A stretch of 64,000 nucleotides of DNA from an uncultured bacterium (GTDB lineage Bacteria > Bacillota > Clostridia > Lachnospirales > Lachnospiraceae): contig CANSYK010000002.1 of the NCBI GenBank assembly GCA_947651225.1, positions 1 to 64,000 on the forward strand. The letters run 5' to 3'. Position numbers and translations under genes: made by a program. The notes beneath the pieces were generated by a model. It saw only the letters and a program-made list of their open reading frames with translations, searched no databases and was not told where the DNA came from. Positions 46,376-54,130 of the stretch are shown piece by piece; the first letter of the stretch is position 1, and the number at the start of each line of letters is the position of its first letter.

Positions 46376-46699
46376 ATGGAAATGAGAATTAAGGAACATC
46401 CGATTCTGGGTGTGCAGGAGAAAGAAAAAGAAGTAACTTTTTTCTTTGACGGACAGGAAATAAAGGGGTATGAAGGGGAGCCGATTGCGGCAGCGTTAAA
46501 AGCAGCAGGATTTATGGTTCACAGATATACTAAGAAAGAGCATAAGCCCCGTGGAATTTTTTGTGCGATTGGACGCTGCACCGATTGTGTTATGGTGGTA
46601 GATGGAAAACCGAATGTGAGGACCTGCGTCACACCATTGAAGGAAGGTATGCAGATTCAGACGCAGGACGGCGTAACAGCTTTAAAACAAATGAAGTAA
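46376..46699 (+). CDS. 2Fe-2S subunit of an HcnA/opine-oxidase-like dehydrogenase
   Basis: 107 residues from the ATG at 46376, preceded by AAAAAGGGGG. It matches the small 2Fe-2S subunits of hydrogen cyanide synthase (HcnA), opine oxidase and dye-linked proline dehydrogenase: VTFFFDGQEIKGYEGEPIAAAL, PRGIFCAIGRCTDCVMVVDG (CxxGxCxxC cluster motif) and NVRTC (fourth Cys). First gene of the 46.4-53.8 kb operon. It would pass electrons with the FAD/4Fe-4S subunit encoded 90 bases downstream. Confidence 0.85.
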   Translation: MEMRIKEHPILGVQEKEKEVTFFFDGQEIKGYEGEPIAAALKAAGFMVHRYTKKEHKPRGIFCAIGRCTDCVMVVDGKPNVRTCVTPLKEGMQIQTQDGVTALKQMK

Positions 46700-46790
46700 G
46701 ATAACGGGAAAATGCAGAAACGGTGCCATTTACAGGCAGACTGTCAGTTTTGCAATTATGGACGTTTTAGTCGACATGGGGGAAATATAT

Positions 46791-48368
46791 ATGAAGAGAT
46801 ACGATTTAATTATTGTGGGTGCAGGACCATCCGGTCTATCCGCAGCAGTAGAAGCGGCAAAAAGGGGGATACAGGTTGTAGTATTTGACGAAAACGAAAA
46901 ACCAGGCGGACAGCTTTTTAAGCAGATTCATAAGTTTTTTGGTTCAAAAGAACATAAAGCAAAAATTAGGGGATTCCGTATAGGGGAGGATTTACTGAAA
47001 GAGGCGTCAGAGTGTGGCGTAGAAGTTGTGCTGAATGCTACAGTAATCGGACTGTATCTGGAAAAAGAAGTTACTGTCCGGATTGGGGATGCGGTGGAGC
47101 ACTATAAAGGGGATGCCATTATTGTTGCTTCTGGTGCATCTGAAAATATGGTGACATTTGACGGTTGGACACTGCCCGGCGTGATTGGTGCTGGTGCCGC
47201 CCAGACAATGATGAATCTTCATGGCGTGAAGCCGGGCAGGAAGATTCTGATGTTAGGTTCAGGAAATGTTGGGCTGGTGGTCAGCTTCCAGCTGTTGCAG
47301 TGCGGCTGTGATGTAGTGGCGTTGGTAGATGCGGCTCCGCACATAGGTGGGTATGGTGTTCATGCAGCGAAAGTTGCAAGAACGGGAGTGCCGTTCTATT
47401 TATCGCATACGATTGTGAAAGCGGAGGGGGAAGACAGGGTAACGGGGGTCAGGATTGCTGAGGTGGATGATAAATTCCAGTTTATTCCTGGAACAGAGAA
47501 ACACTTTGAGGTGGATACAATCTGTCTGGCAGTGGGGCTTTCGCCTATGTCCCAGCTTCTTAAAATGGCAGGCTGCAAAATGGAAGACAATCCAAAGAAA
47601 GGCGGCCAGGTTCCAATCTGTGATGAGATGGGAAGGACATCTGTGGAAGGTGTTTTTGTGGCGGGAGATGTATCTGGAATTGAGGAAGCCAGCTCCGCAA
47701 TGATTGAGGGAAGAATTGCTGGAATAACGGCAGCAGAATATCTGGGGTATATGGACAGCATAGAATCGGGGCAGAGAGTAAAGGGGCACGAAGAAGCATT
47801 AGAGGGGCTGCGGCAGGGTATGTTTGCTCCAAAGAATCGTGGAAAGAAAATAGAAACGACAGACGAAGGAATACAAATATCAGAGAACCTGTTAAAAAGA
47901 GGTTACATAGCAGATGATGAGATAGGTCGTTATCCAGGCATAAGACAGGCAGCAGGCGTGCATCCGGTTATGGAATGTACACAGAATATACCATGCAATC
48001 CCTGTCAGGATGCATGTCCAAAAGGATGCATCAGCATCGGGGAAAATATAACATCGCTTCCAATAGCGGTGGAAGGGGCAGAATGTGTTGGCTGTGGAAT
48101 GTGTGTGGCTTCCTGTTCCGGTCAGGCGATTTTTCTGGTAGATGAACAGGCAGGAGATGGATATGCCAGTGTTACCATGCCATATGAGTTTCTTCCGCTT
48201 CCTGAAGTGGGGGCAAGGGGGAAAGGGCTTGGGCGTGACGGCAGGCCGGTATGTGAGGCGGAGGTTTTAAAAGTACAGACGGCAAAAGCATTTGACCAGA
48301 CACATTTGCTGACGGTTAAGGTTCCTGTATACATGGCAATGAAAGCGAGATTTTTCGTAGCAGATTAG
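46791..48368 (+). CDS. FAD/4Fe-4S pyridine nucleotide-disulfide oxidoreductase subunit (HcnB-like)
   Basis: 525 residues from the ATG at 46791 (GGGGGAAATATAT). The N-terminal FAD motif is DLIIVGAGPSGLSAAVEAAK. A second Rossmann motif is KILMLGSGNVGLVVSFQLL. FAD-binding GVFVAGDVSGIEE follows. The last 130 residues add a ferredoxin-like module with cysteine clusters IPCNPCQDACPKGC and CVGCGMCVASC for two 4Fe-4S clusters. That is more iron-sulfur than canonical HcnB, which carries a BFD domain; here BFD is a separate gene next door. Core electron-transfer subunit of a multisubunit amine, amino or imino acid dehydrogenase. Confidence 0.88.
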   Translation: MKRYDLIIVGAGPSGLSAAVEAAKRGIQVVVFDENEKPGGQLFKQIHKFFGSKEHKAKIRGFRIGEDLLKEASECGVEVVLNATVIGLYLEKEVTVRIGDAVEHYKGDAIIVASGASENMVTFDGWTLPGVIGAGAAQTMMNLHGVKPGRKILMLGSGNVGLVVSFQLLQCGCDVVALVDAAPHIGGYGVHAAKVARTGVPFYLSHTIVKAEGEDRVTGVRIAEVDDKFQFIPGTEKHFEVDTICLAVGLSPMSQLLKMAGCKMEDNPKKGGQVPICDEMGRTSVEGVFVAGDVSGIEEASSAMIEGRIAGITAAEYLGYMDSIESGQRVKGHEEALEGLRQGMFAPKNRGKKIETTDEGIQISENLLKRGYIADDEIGRYPGIRQAAGVHPVMECTQNIPCNPCQDACPKGCISIGENITSLPIAVEGAECVGCGMCVASCSGQAIFLVDEQAGDGYASVTMPYEFLPLPEVGARGKGLGRDGRPVCEAEVLKVQTAKAFDQTHLLTVKVPVYMAMKARFFVAD

Positions 48369-48434
48369 CATGGGGTATTTGGTTTTAATAGTGAAACGCT
48401 GTGCTGACTGTGATATAGAATGGAGGAAAGGGCA

Positions 48435-48764
48435 ATGTGTAAAATAAATGACAGGTCGAGGAATATTGGGCAGTATATTCCTGCGCCGGATGACGATATG
48501 ATTATCTGCCGGTGCGAGGAAGTGACAAAGGGAGAAATCCGCAGGGCAGTACATGCAGGGCTGTATACCATTACAGAGATTCGGAGATATCTGAGGGCAG
48601 GCATGGGTCTGTGTCAGGGGCAGACCTGCGCAAAACTGGTCAAAGGTATTGTGGCAAAGGAATTGGGGGTATCGCCTGCAGAATTAGAGCCTGCCGGTTC
48701 CAGAGCACCTATGCGTCCAATAGAAATGGAAGTGTTTGGCAATGAGAGGGCGCAGGGCAGGTAA
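48435..48764 (+). CDS. BFD-like 2Fe-2S protein
   Basis: 109 residues from the ATG at 48435; the ATG at 48420 overlaps GGAGG and is rejected. The bacterioferritin-associated ferredoxin-like domain has its cysteines in MIICRCEEVTKGEI and GMGLCQGQTCAKL. In HcnB and sarcosine/opine oxidase alpha subunits this domain is fused; here it is free-standing and probably completes the electron path in the same complex. 66 bases after the previous gene, 32 before the next. Confidence 0.85.
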   Translation: MCKINDRSRNIGQYIPAPDDDMIICRCEEVTKGEIRRAVHAGLYTITEIRRYLRAGMGLCQGQTCAKLVKGIVAKELGVSPAELEPAGSRAPMRPIEMEVFGNERAQGR

Positions 48765-48796
48765 GTCAGGAAGAAATGACAGAATGGAGGTAAATT

Positions 48797-49918
48797 ATGG
48801 CAGATACAGCAGAAGTTATTATTATCGGGGGTGGGATTATCGGAAGTGCTGCTGCATATTATCTTGCGAAAAATGGAACTTCAGTAATTGTTCTGGAAAA
48901 GAGCAGTAATATCGGGGATGGCGGTTCTTCAAGAAATGGTGGTGGAGTAAGGCAGTCGGGACGTGATCCGAGGGAGTTGCCTTTGGCGATGTATGGTGTA
49001 GAGCATATGTGGCCAACACTTTCCGAGGAGCTTGGGATAAATGTGGAATATCACAAAGAGGGAAATTTAAGGTTAGGAAAGACGGCAAGGCACAAGGAAA
49101 TCCTACAGGGACTGACAGACAGGGCTGTGGCATGCGGTCTGGATGTGACAATGATTGATGGGGCGGAGGTGAGGGAGATTAATCCTTATCTGTCAGAAGA
49201 GGTAATCTGTGCAAGCTGGTGTCCAACAGACGGCCATGCAAACCCTCTTGCTGCTACACTCGGCTTTTATATGAAAGCAAGAAGCCTTGGGGCAAGGTTT
49301 ATCACCGGGGAAGAGGCCCTCAGGATTGAGAAGGTTAAAAGCAGGGCAAGAAAAGTAGTGACTAAAGCAAATGTCTATGAGGGGGAAAAAATTATCGTGG
49401 CATGCGGTTATGAGAGCAGAGCTCTGGTAAGAACAGTGGGCATTGATGTGCCAATGCGCAAAGAGTTAATCGAGGCATTGGTGACGGAGGCAGAACCGCA
49501 GATGTTTCCACAGATGCTTGGAACCGCAGATGCTGATTTCTATGGGCATCAGACAGAACATGGATCTTTTGTGTTTGGCGGTGCATCGGGATATGAGGAG
49601 ATGAATGAGGATGGTGGCAGGAATATGACAATGAGTATTACTGCTCCAAGTATCTGCCGCGGTATTATGAAATATGTTCCGAAGCTGTCCCAGACAAAAA
49701 TTGTCCGTACATGGGCAGGATATGAGGATGTGTGTGTAGACGGGATTCCGGTCATCAGTCCGGTAGAGGAAGTTTCGGGGCTGATACTGGCATGTGCTTT
49801 TACTGGACATGGATTTGGAATTGCGCCTGTTGTTGGAAAACTGCTGTCGGAGCTGACGATGGAGCAGGAAACATTTTTGGATCTGACGGAATTTCGTTAT
49901 GACCGTTTTCGGGGATAA
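48797..49918 (+). CDS. FAD-dependent amino/imino acid oxidase subunit (DAO/HcnC-like)
   Basis: 373 residues, DAO fold: dinucleotide motif VIIIGGGIIGSAAAYYLAKN, then SRNGGGVRQSGRDPRELPLA, active-site region WCPTDGHANPL and C-terminal VDGIPVISPVEEVSGL with FTGHGFGIAPVVGKLLSELT. It resembles sarcosine oxidase beta, HcnC and proline dehydrogenase beta subunits that oxidise the C-N bond. With the iron-sulfur subunits it should form a membrane-independent dehydrogenase complex. The true substrate is not evident; secondary or cyclic amino acids are likely candidates. Confidence 0.87.
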   Translation: MADTAEVIIIGGGIIGSAAAYYLAKNGTSVIVLEKSSNIGDGGSSRNGGGVRQSGRDPRELPLAMYGVEHMWPTLSEELGINVEYHKEGNLRLGKTARHKEILQGLTDRAVACGLDVTMIDGAEVREINPYLSEEVICASWCPTDGHANPLAATLGFYMKARSLGARFITGEEALRIEKVKSRARKVVTKANVYEGEKIIVACGYESRALVRTVGIDVPMRKELIEALVTEAEPQMFPQMLGTADADFYGHQTEHGSFVFGGASGYEEMNEDGGRNMTMSITAPSICRGIMKYVPKLSQTKIVRTWAGYEDVCVDGIPVISPVEEVSGLILACAFTGHGFGIAPVVGKLLSELTMEQETFLDLTEFRYDRFRG

Positions 49919-49930
49919 AGGAGGATGTTT

Positions 49931-51061
49931 ATGGATACAGGGATTAAATTTTTATATTTGAGTGAACCAGATATGATAAAAGCTGGTGTGAAAGATATGG
50001 CACAGTGTGTCGGGGTAATGGAGGATATGTTGGTCACATTAAGTGCAGGGGACTATGTAATGGCAGGGGAGAACCATAATTCCCATGGGGCGCAGGTAAG
50101 TTTTCCAAATAATCCGTTGTTTCCGGGAATGCCGAAAAATGCGGATGACCGCCGTTTTATGGCAATGCCGGCCTATCTTGGCGGGAAATACCAGATGGCA
50201 GGAATGAAGTGGTATGGTTCAAACTGTGACAATAAGCAGATAGGACTGCCGCGTTCTATTTTGATGATGATGTTAAATGACAAGGATACTGGGGCGCCTC
50301 TGGCATTGATGTCTGCTAATTTATTAAGTGCGTACCGTACAGGTGCGATTCCAGGGGTGGGTGCGAAATATCTTGCAAAGAAGGATTCCAAAACAGTTGC
50401 GGTTCTTGGGCCTGGTGTAATGGGAAAGACATCTCTGGCGGCATTTATGAGTGTTTGCCCACAAATTGATACTGTAAAAGTGAAGGGAAGGGGACAAAAA
50501 TCACTGGATTCTTTCGTGGAGTATGTGAAAACAGAGTTTCCGCAGGTAAAAAACATTATCATATGCGCTACGGAAGAAGAAGCTGTCAGGGGCAGCGATA
50601 TCATCAGTGTCACTTCTACAGCGCCTGTCAGGGAGAAAGATTTTACATATATTGATGGGAATTGGGTTAAGAAGGGGGCATTGATTTCACTGCCGTCGGC
50701 TGCCCGATTTGATGAAGATTTTCTGGTGAGCCGATGCCGTAAGGTAGTTGATAATTATAAGCTTTATGAGGCATGGGCAGAGGAATTTCCATATCCAAGC
50801 TACGAACTGGTACAGATTATCGGTGCCAAATTTACAGATTTTCTGCACGAAGGGAAAATAAAGCGGGAAGATATTATAGAGATTGCTGACGTGGTTCAAG
50901 GAAAAGCAGCCGCCAGAGAGAGTGAGGATGAAATTATCGTATATTCTGTAGGAGGGATGCCGGTGGAAGATATCGCATGGGGTGGTACAGTTTACCATAA
51001 TGCATTGGAAATGGGCATTGGTATAGAATTACCGCTTTGGGAGAAACCAGAGTTGGCATAG
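49931..51061 (+). CDS. Ornithine cyclodeaminase/mu-crystallin-family protein
   Basis: 376 residues. The first ATG (49925) abuts GGAGG; the second at 49931 has correct spacing. Family features: MAMPAYLGGKYQMAGMKWYG, NLLSAYRTGAIPGVGAKYLA, Rossmann motif VAVLGPGVMGKTSLAAFM, and SDIISVTSTAPV. Longer than ornithine cyclodeaminases of about 330-350 residues. Members may deaminate ornithine to proline, reduce delta1-pyrroline-2-carboxylate or act on other imino acids; some databases call close relatives tyramine oxidase subunit B. Its place directly behind an imino acid oxidase suggests it handles the same substrate or product. Confidence 0.8.
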   Translation: MDTGIKFLYLSEPDMIKAGVKDMAQCVGVMEDMLVTLSAGDYVMAGENHNSHGAQVSFPNNPLFPGMPKNADDRRFMAMPAYLGGKYQMAGMKWYGSNCDNKQIGLPRSILMMMLNDKDTGAPLALMSANLLSAYRTGAIPGVGAKYLAKKDSKTVAVLGPGVMGKTSLAAFMSVCPQIDTVKVKGRGQKSLDSFVEYVKTEFPQVKNIIICATEEEAVRGSDIISVTSTAPVREKDFTYIDGNWVKKGALISLPSAARFDEDFLVSRCRKVVDNYKLYEAWAEEFPYPSYELVQIIGAKFTDFLHEGKIKREDIIEIADVVQGKAAARESEDEIIVYSVGGMPVEDIAWGGTVYHNALEMGIGIELPLWEKPELA

Positions 51062-51075
51062 CAAGGGGAATTGCC

Positions 51076-51906
51076 ATGAAAAAACAAAACCTACAACAGG
51101 TACAGTTGTTACAGCCTTATTTAGAGTTTCGGACAAAAGATTATCGGGAAATTATAGAAAATAGCGAAGGGATATCACACTTTTACGAGTTTCAGTTGCG
51201 AAATGGGAAAAATTGCGGTTTACAGGCAGTGCCAGATGGTAGCGTGGATTTGTTGTTTGGAATAGGTGAAAAGCAGGTTCGTACGTTTATCGGTGGAACG
51301 GTGCTTCAGGCAAAGGCGTGGGAACTGCCAGAAGGGGGATTGCATTTTGGAATACGTTTTTTCCCAGGGCAGTGTAAGCTTCCGGCAGATTTGAAAATGG
51401 AAGAGATTATTGACAAAGATGTGGAAATCAGCGATGACCATTTTATTAAGGAATTTTCCGAACAGTTATTAGAGAAAAAAACGGCAAAAGAGCGCTCAGA
51501 GTTTTTCAGGGAATGGTATTGGAAAAAATTCTCATCAAAGAAGGAGAAAAATGCGGCAGCTATGCTTGAGCCGTATATCAGAAAAAGAATCTACGAGACA
51601 AAGGGGACAATCAGTATGAAGGAACTGGCAGCAGATACGGGATATTCTGCATGTTATATCAGACGTATATTTTCAAAGGTACATGGTGTGCCGCCGAAAG
51701 TATTTGGGAAATTTATCCGGTTCCAGAATGTACTTGATTATCTGACTTATGGTGGGCAGGCGGCAGGAGAAGCTTGTCCAGATATGGGCGAAATTGCATT
51801 GGAGTACGGATACAGCGACCAGCCCCATATGATTCATGAGTTTAAACATTACATGGGAACTACACCAGAAGCATATATGCGGTTGGTGAGAAGCCATAAG
51901 TTTTAA
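51076..51906 (+). CDS. AraC-family transcriptional regulator
   Basis: 276 residues from the ATG at 51076 (AAGGGG), 14 bases after the cyclodeaminase-like stop. N-terminal domain of unclear ligand; C-terminal double helix-turn-helix (TISMKELAADTGYSACYIRR then IFSKVHGVPPKVFGKFIRFQ, and ALEYGYSDQPHMIHEFKHYM with GTTPEAY). Probably the activator of this operon, sensing its substrate. Confidence 0.88.
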   Translation: MKKQNLQQVQLLQPYLEFRTKDYREIIENSEGISHFYEFQLRNGKNCGLQAVPDGSVDLLFGIGEKQVRTFIGGTVLQAKAWELPEGGLHFGIRFFPGQCKLPADLKMEEIIDKDVEISDDHFIKEFSEQLLEKKTAKERSEFFREWYWKKFSSKKEKNAAAMLEPYIRKRIYETKGTISMKELAADTGYSACYIRRIFSKVHGVPPKVFGKFIRFQNVLDYLTYGGQAAGEACPDMGEIALEYGYSDQPHMIHEFKHYMGTTPEAYMRLVRSHKF

Positions 51907-51991
51907 AGCAGAAAATGTAAATACTGTGCTCACGCATAGAACAGCAAGCTGTTCATGAAGTTTTTGGGCAGCGCAGGAATGGAGGATTAAT

Positions 51992-52336
51992 ATGGGATTA
52001 ACTAAAATTGAAGTAATTACAGGAATGTCAAAGTTTACCAGCTTAAAACATGCACTCAGCAAAGCAGGAGTCGGAGGGATGACTTTTATGCAGGTGCTTG
52101 GATGCGGTGTGGAAAAGGGAACCAGAGAGTATGAGGTGGATGAGCAGTACGAAATGGAACTGCTTCCAAAGCAGCAGATTAATATTGTGGTAGAGAGCGA
52201 GAAAGTAGACGATATTGTGGAGCTGATTAAACAGGAACTCTACACGGGGCATATCGGTGATGGGAAAATTTTCCTGTATCAGATTGATAATGCAATCCGT
52301 GTGCGTACCGGCGATGAAGGTGCTGATGCCCTGTAG
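51992..52336 (+). CDS. PII-family signal protein with altered T-loop
   Basis: 114 residues aligning along the whole length of GlnB. Conserved: GMTFMQVLG, TGHIGDGKIFLYQ (B-loop region with GDGK) and IRVRTGDEG (C-loop). The T-loop has the right length, but the segment corresponding to LYRGAEY reads YEVDEQY, so Tyr51, the uridylylation site, is Glu, and Arg38 is Val. It lies between AraC and an amino acid permease instead of an ammonium channel gene. It probably binds ATP/ADP and regulates the permease or the dehydrogenase. Confidence 0.87.
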   Translation: MGLTKIEVITGMSKFTSLKHALSKAGVGGMTFMQVLGCGVEKGTREYEVDEQYEMELLPKQQINIVVESEKVDDIVELIKQELYTGHIGDGKIFLYQIDNAIRVRTGDEGADAL

Positions 52337-52412
52337 GGCTGCTGTTCCAGATTTGTTGTATACAGCGAAACAAAAGTGGTTAAGGTTTATCTTGCAGAAA
52401 TGAGGGATTTAC

Positions 52413-53816
52413 ATGGAAGAAAAGAAATTAGGGTTGCGGAATGTGATTTCTGTGTCAGTTGGTTTAGTAATTGCTACGAGTTGTCTGGTTTCTCTTGGCG
52501 AGGGAGCAGGAACCATCGGTGTAGTATTTATTGTGGCTATGGTTATAGCATGTATTTTGAATATGATTACAATGGCTTCCGTATCTGAACTGAATGCCCT
52601 GATGCCGGATACAACGGGCGGGCTGGCACAATATACGCTTGCGAGCGTGGGGCCGGTGCCAACAATTGTTACAATGGTAGGGGGCTATCTGATTAGCAAT
52701 GTGCTCTCCTGCGGTGTGGAGGCATCTATCTTTGCATTTGCTATGAAGGAAACAATACCACTGCCAATTCCGTCGTTTGCGTATACTGTCATTGTTACAG
52801 TGATTTTATGGATTGCAAACCTAAAAGGTGTCGATATGTTTGCAAAACTTCAGGATGTGGTAGCGTTCCTGCTGCTTGGATCTATGGTTGTTATGGGATT
52901 GATTGGGATGTCTGGCATGGGAACCGGAGTAAAAGTAGACCAGCCAATGGTGTTAGAAAGTGACTTCTCTACGATTGTTTCCATGACAGCAGTTGCATTT
53001 TGGCTGTTTATCGGGGCAGAGTATGCAATTCCGATATCAAAAGATGTGAAAAATGCAAAGCGCAATGTTCCGCTGGGCATGTTCATTGGCCTTGGGCTAA
53101 TCTGCCTTGTGCAGTCGATTCTTGTGTTTGGATTTTATCATTACACAGACTGGGGGGAACTGGCAAATTCAGCGGCTCCGCACATGTTGTATGGAATGAA
53201 TCTTCTGGGCAGGCCGGGAAAGATATGGATGACATTTGTAGCGGCATTGGCGGTTATCAGTTCCCAAAACTCGGCGGTGCAGGCGTTGCCGGTGATTTGT
53301 CAGGGTATGGCAAAAATGAATATGATGCCGCAGTTTTTTGCAAAGACAAACAAAAATAATGTTCCATATATTGGCGTATGCCTAATTAGTGCATTGCTTT
53401 TAGTGTTTGGATATATCAGTGACAGTTCATCCGATATGATTAGTTTTCTGATTCTGGTGGGTTCTGTGTTCTGGATGTTTTCTTATATTTTCGTACATAT
53501 TGATGTGCTCGTACTGCGTCACAGGCTGCCAAAAGCGCCCCGGAGCTTCAAGGTACCCTTTGGTCCGGTGTTTCCGGTTATTGGTATTTTAGGTACCTCC
53601 TATATGGTGGTAAATATTTCAACAGACCCGAAAGAGAGATTGATGATCTGGGCTATTACCGGTGTGGCATTTTTGTTGTTGTTCATCTATTCTGTGGTCT
53701 GGATTAAGAAGAAGATGAACATGCCGGTATTTAAGAGTGTGCCAATGGAGAAGGTTCTTGCCATGGAAAATGATATGTATTATCAGATTAGAATACGAAA
53801 AGGGATTTGGAGATAA
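52413..53816 (+). CDS. APC-family amino acid permease
   Basis: 467 residues with about twelve membrane helices. APC signatures: GLVIATSCLVSLGEGAGTIG in helix 1, ELNALMPDTTGGLAQYTLAS in helix 2-loop, and FIGAEYAIPISKDVKNAKRN in helix 6. Last gene of the oxidoreductase operon; it should import the amino acid or amine that the complex oxidises. GAGG lies seven bases before the ATG. PII is encoded 76 bases upstream. Confidence 0.88.
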   Translation: MEEKKLGLRNVISVSVGLVIATSCLVSLGEGAGTIGVVFIVAMVIACILNMITMASVSELNALMPDTTGGLAQYTLASVGPVPTIVTMVGGYLISNVLSCGVEASIFAFAMKETIPLPIPSFAYTVIVTVILWIANLKGVDMFAKLQDVVAFLLLGSMVVMGLIGMSGMGTGVKVDQPMVLESDFSTIVSMTAVAFWLFIGAEYAIPISKDVKNAKRNVPLGMFIGLGLICLVQSILVFGFYHYTDWGELANSAAPHMLYGMNLLGRPGKIWMTFVAALAVISSQNSAVQALPVICQGMAKMNMMPQFFAKTNKNNVPYIGVCLISALLLVFGYISDSSSDMISFLILVGSVFWMFSYIFVHIDVLVLRHRLPKAPRSFKVPFGPVFPVIGILGTSYMVVNISTDPKERLMIWAITGVAFLLLFIYSVVWIKKKMNMPVFKSVPMEKVLAMENDMYYQIRIRKGIWR

Positions 53817-53817
53817 A

Positions 53818-53845
53818 AAAGGGCACAGACTTCGCTTGTGCCCTT
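53818..53845 (+). terminator. Weak terminator-like hairpin after permease
   Basis: GGGCACAG pairs with TTGTGCCC (8 bp) and is preceded by AAAAAA, but only TTGTG follows on the plus strand. On the minus strand TTTTTT follows, so it would terminate better in that direction. Confidence 0.5.
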
Positions 53846-53905
53846 GTGTACCACCACATAGCGAGAATTTTCCTGATAGATAGCAAAGGGGGCAGATGAT
53901 GCCCC

Positions 53906-53968
53906 CTATTCATGTTGATCATAAAAAACAGCAAGCTGTGTGCGGTCACGCAGGTTTAACTTTTCTAA
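53906..53968 (-). pseudogene. NarL/LuxR response-regulator tail remnant
   Basis: The minus strand reads LEKLNLRDRTQLAVFYDQHE and stop. This is almost the same as the last residues of the regulator at the end of the window (LEKLQLRNRTQLAVFYYQHL). Only the final helix of the DNA-binding domain remains. The rest of 53846-54130 shows nothing but the upstream region of the protease gene. Confidence 0.6.
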
Positions 53969-54130
53969 TGGGATATATATAAAGAATTCTTTTCCCTAAA
54001 GCAATACTTTTTTTTAGTTATAAAGAAAAACTTTAAAAAAACTTCACATGTTTTACACATTTCATTGCTAGACTATGGTACATAGCCACTGGTTACGATG
54101 CAGGCAGTAACATACAAGGAGGTTTTAATA

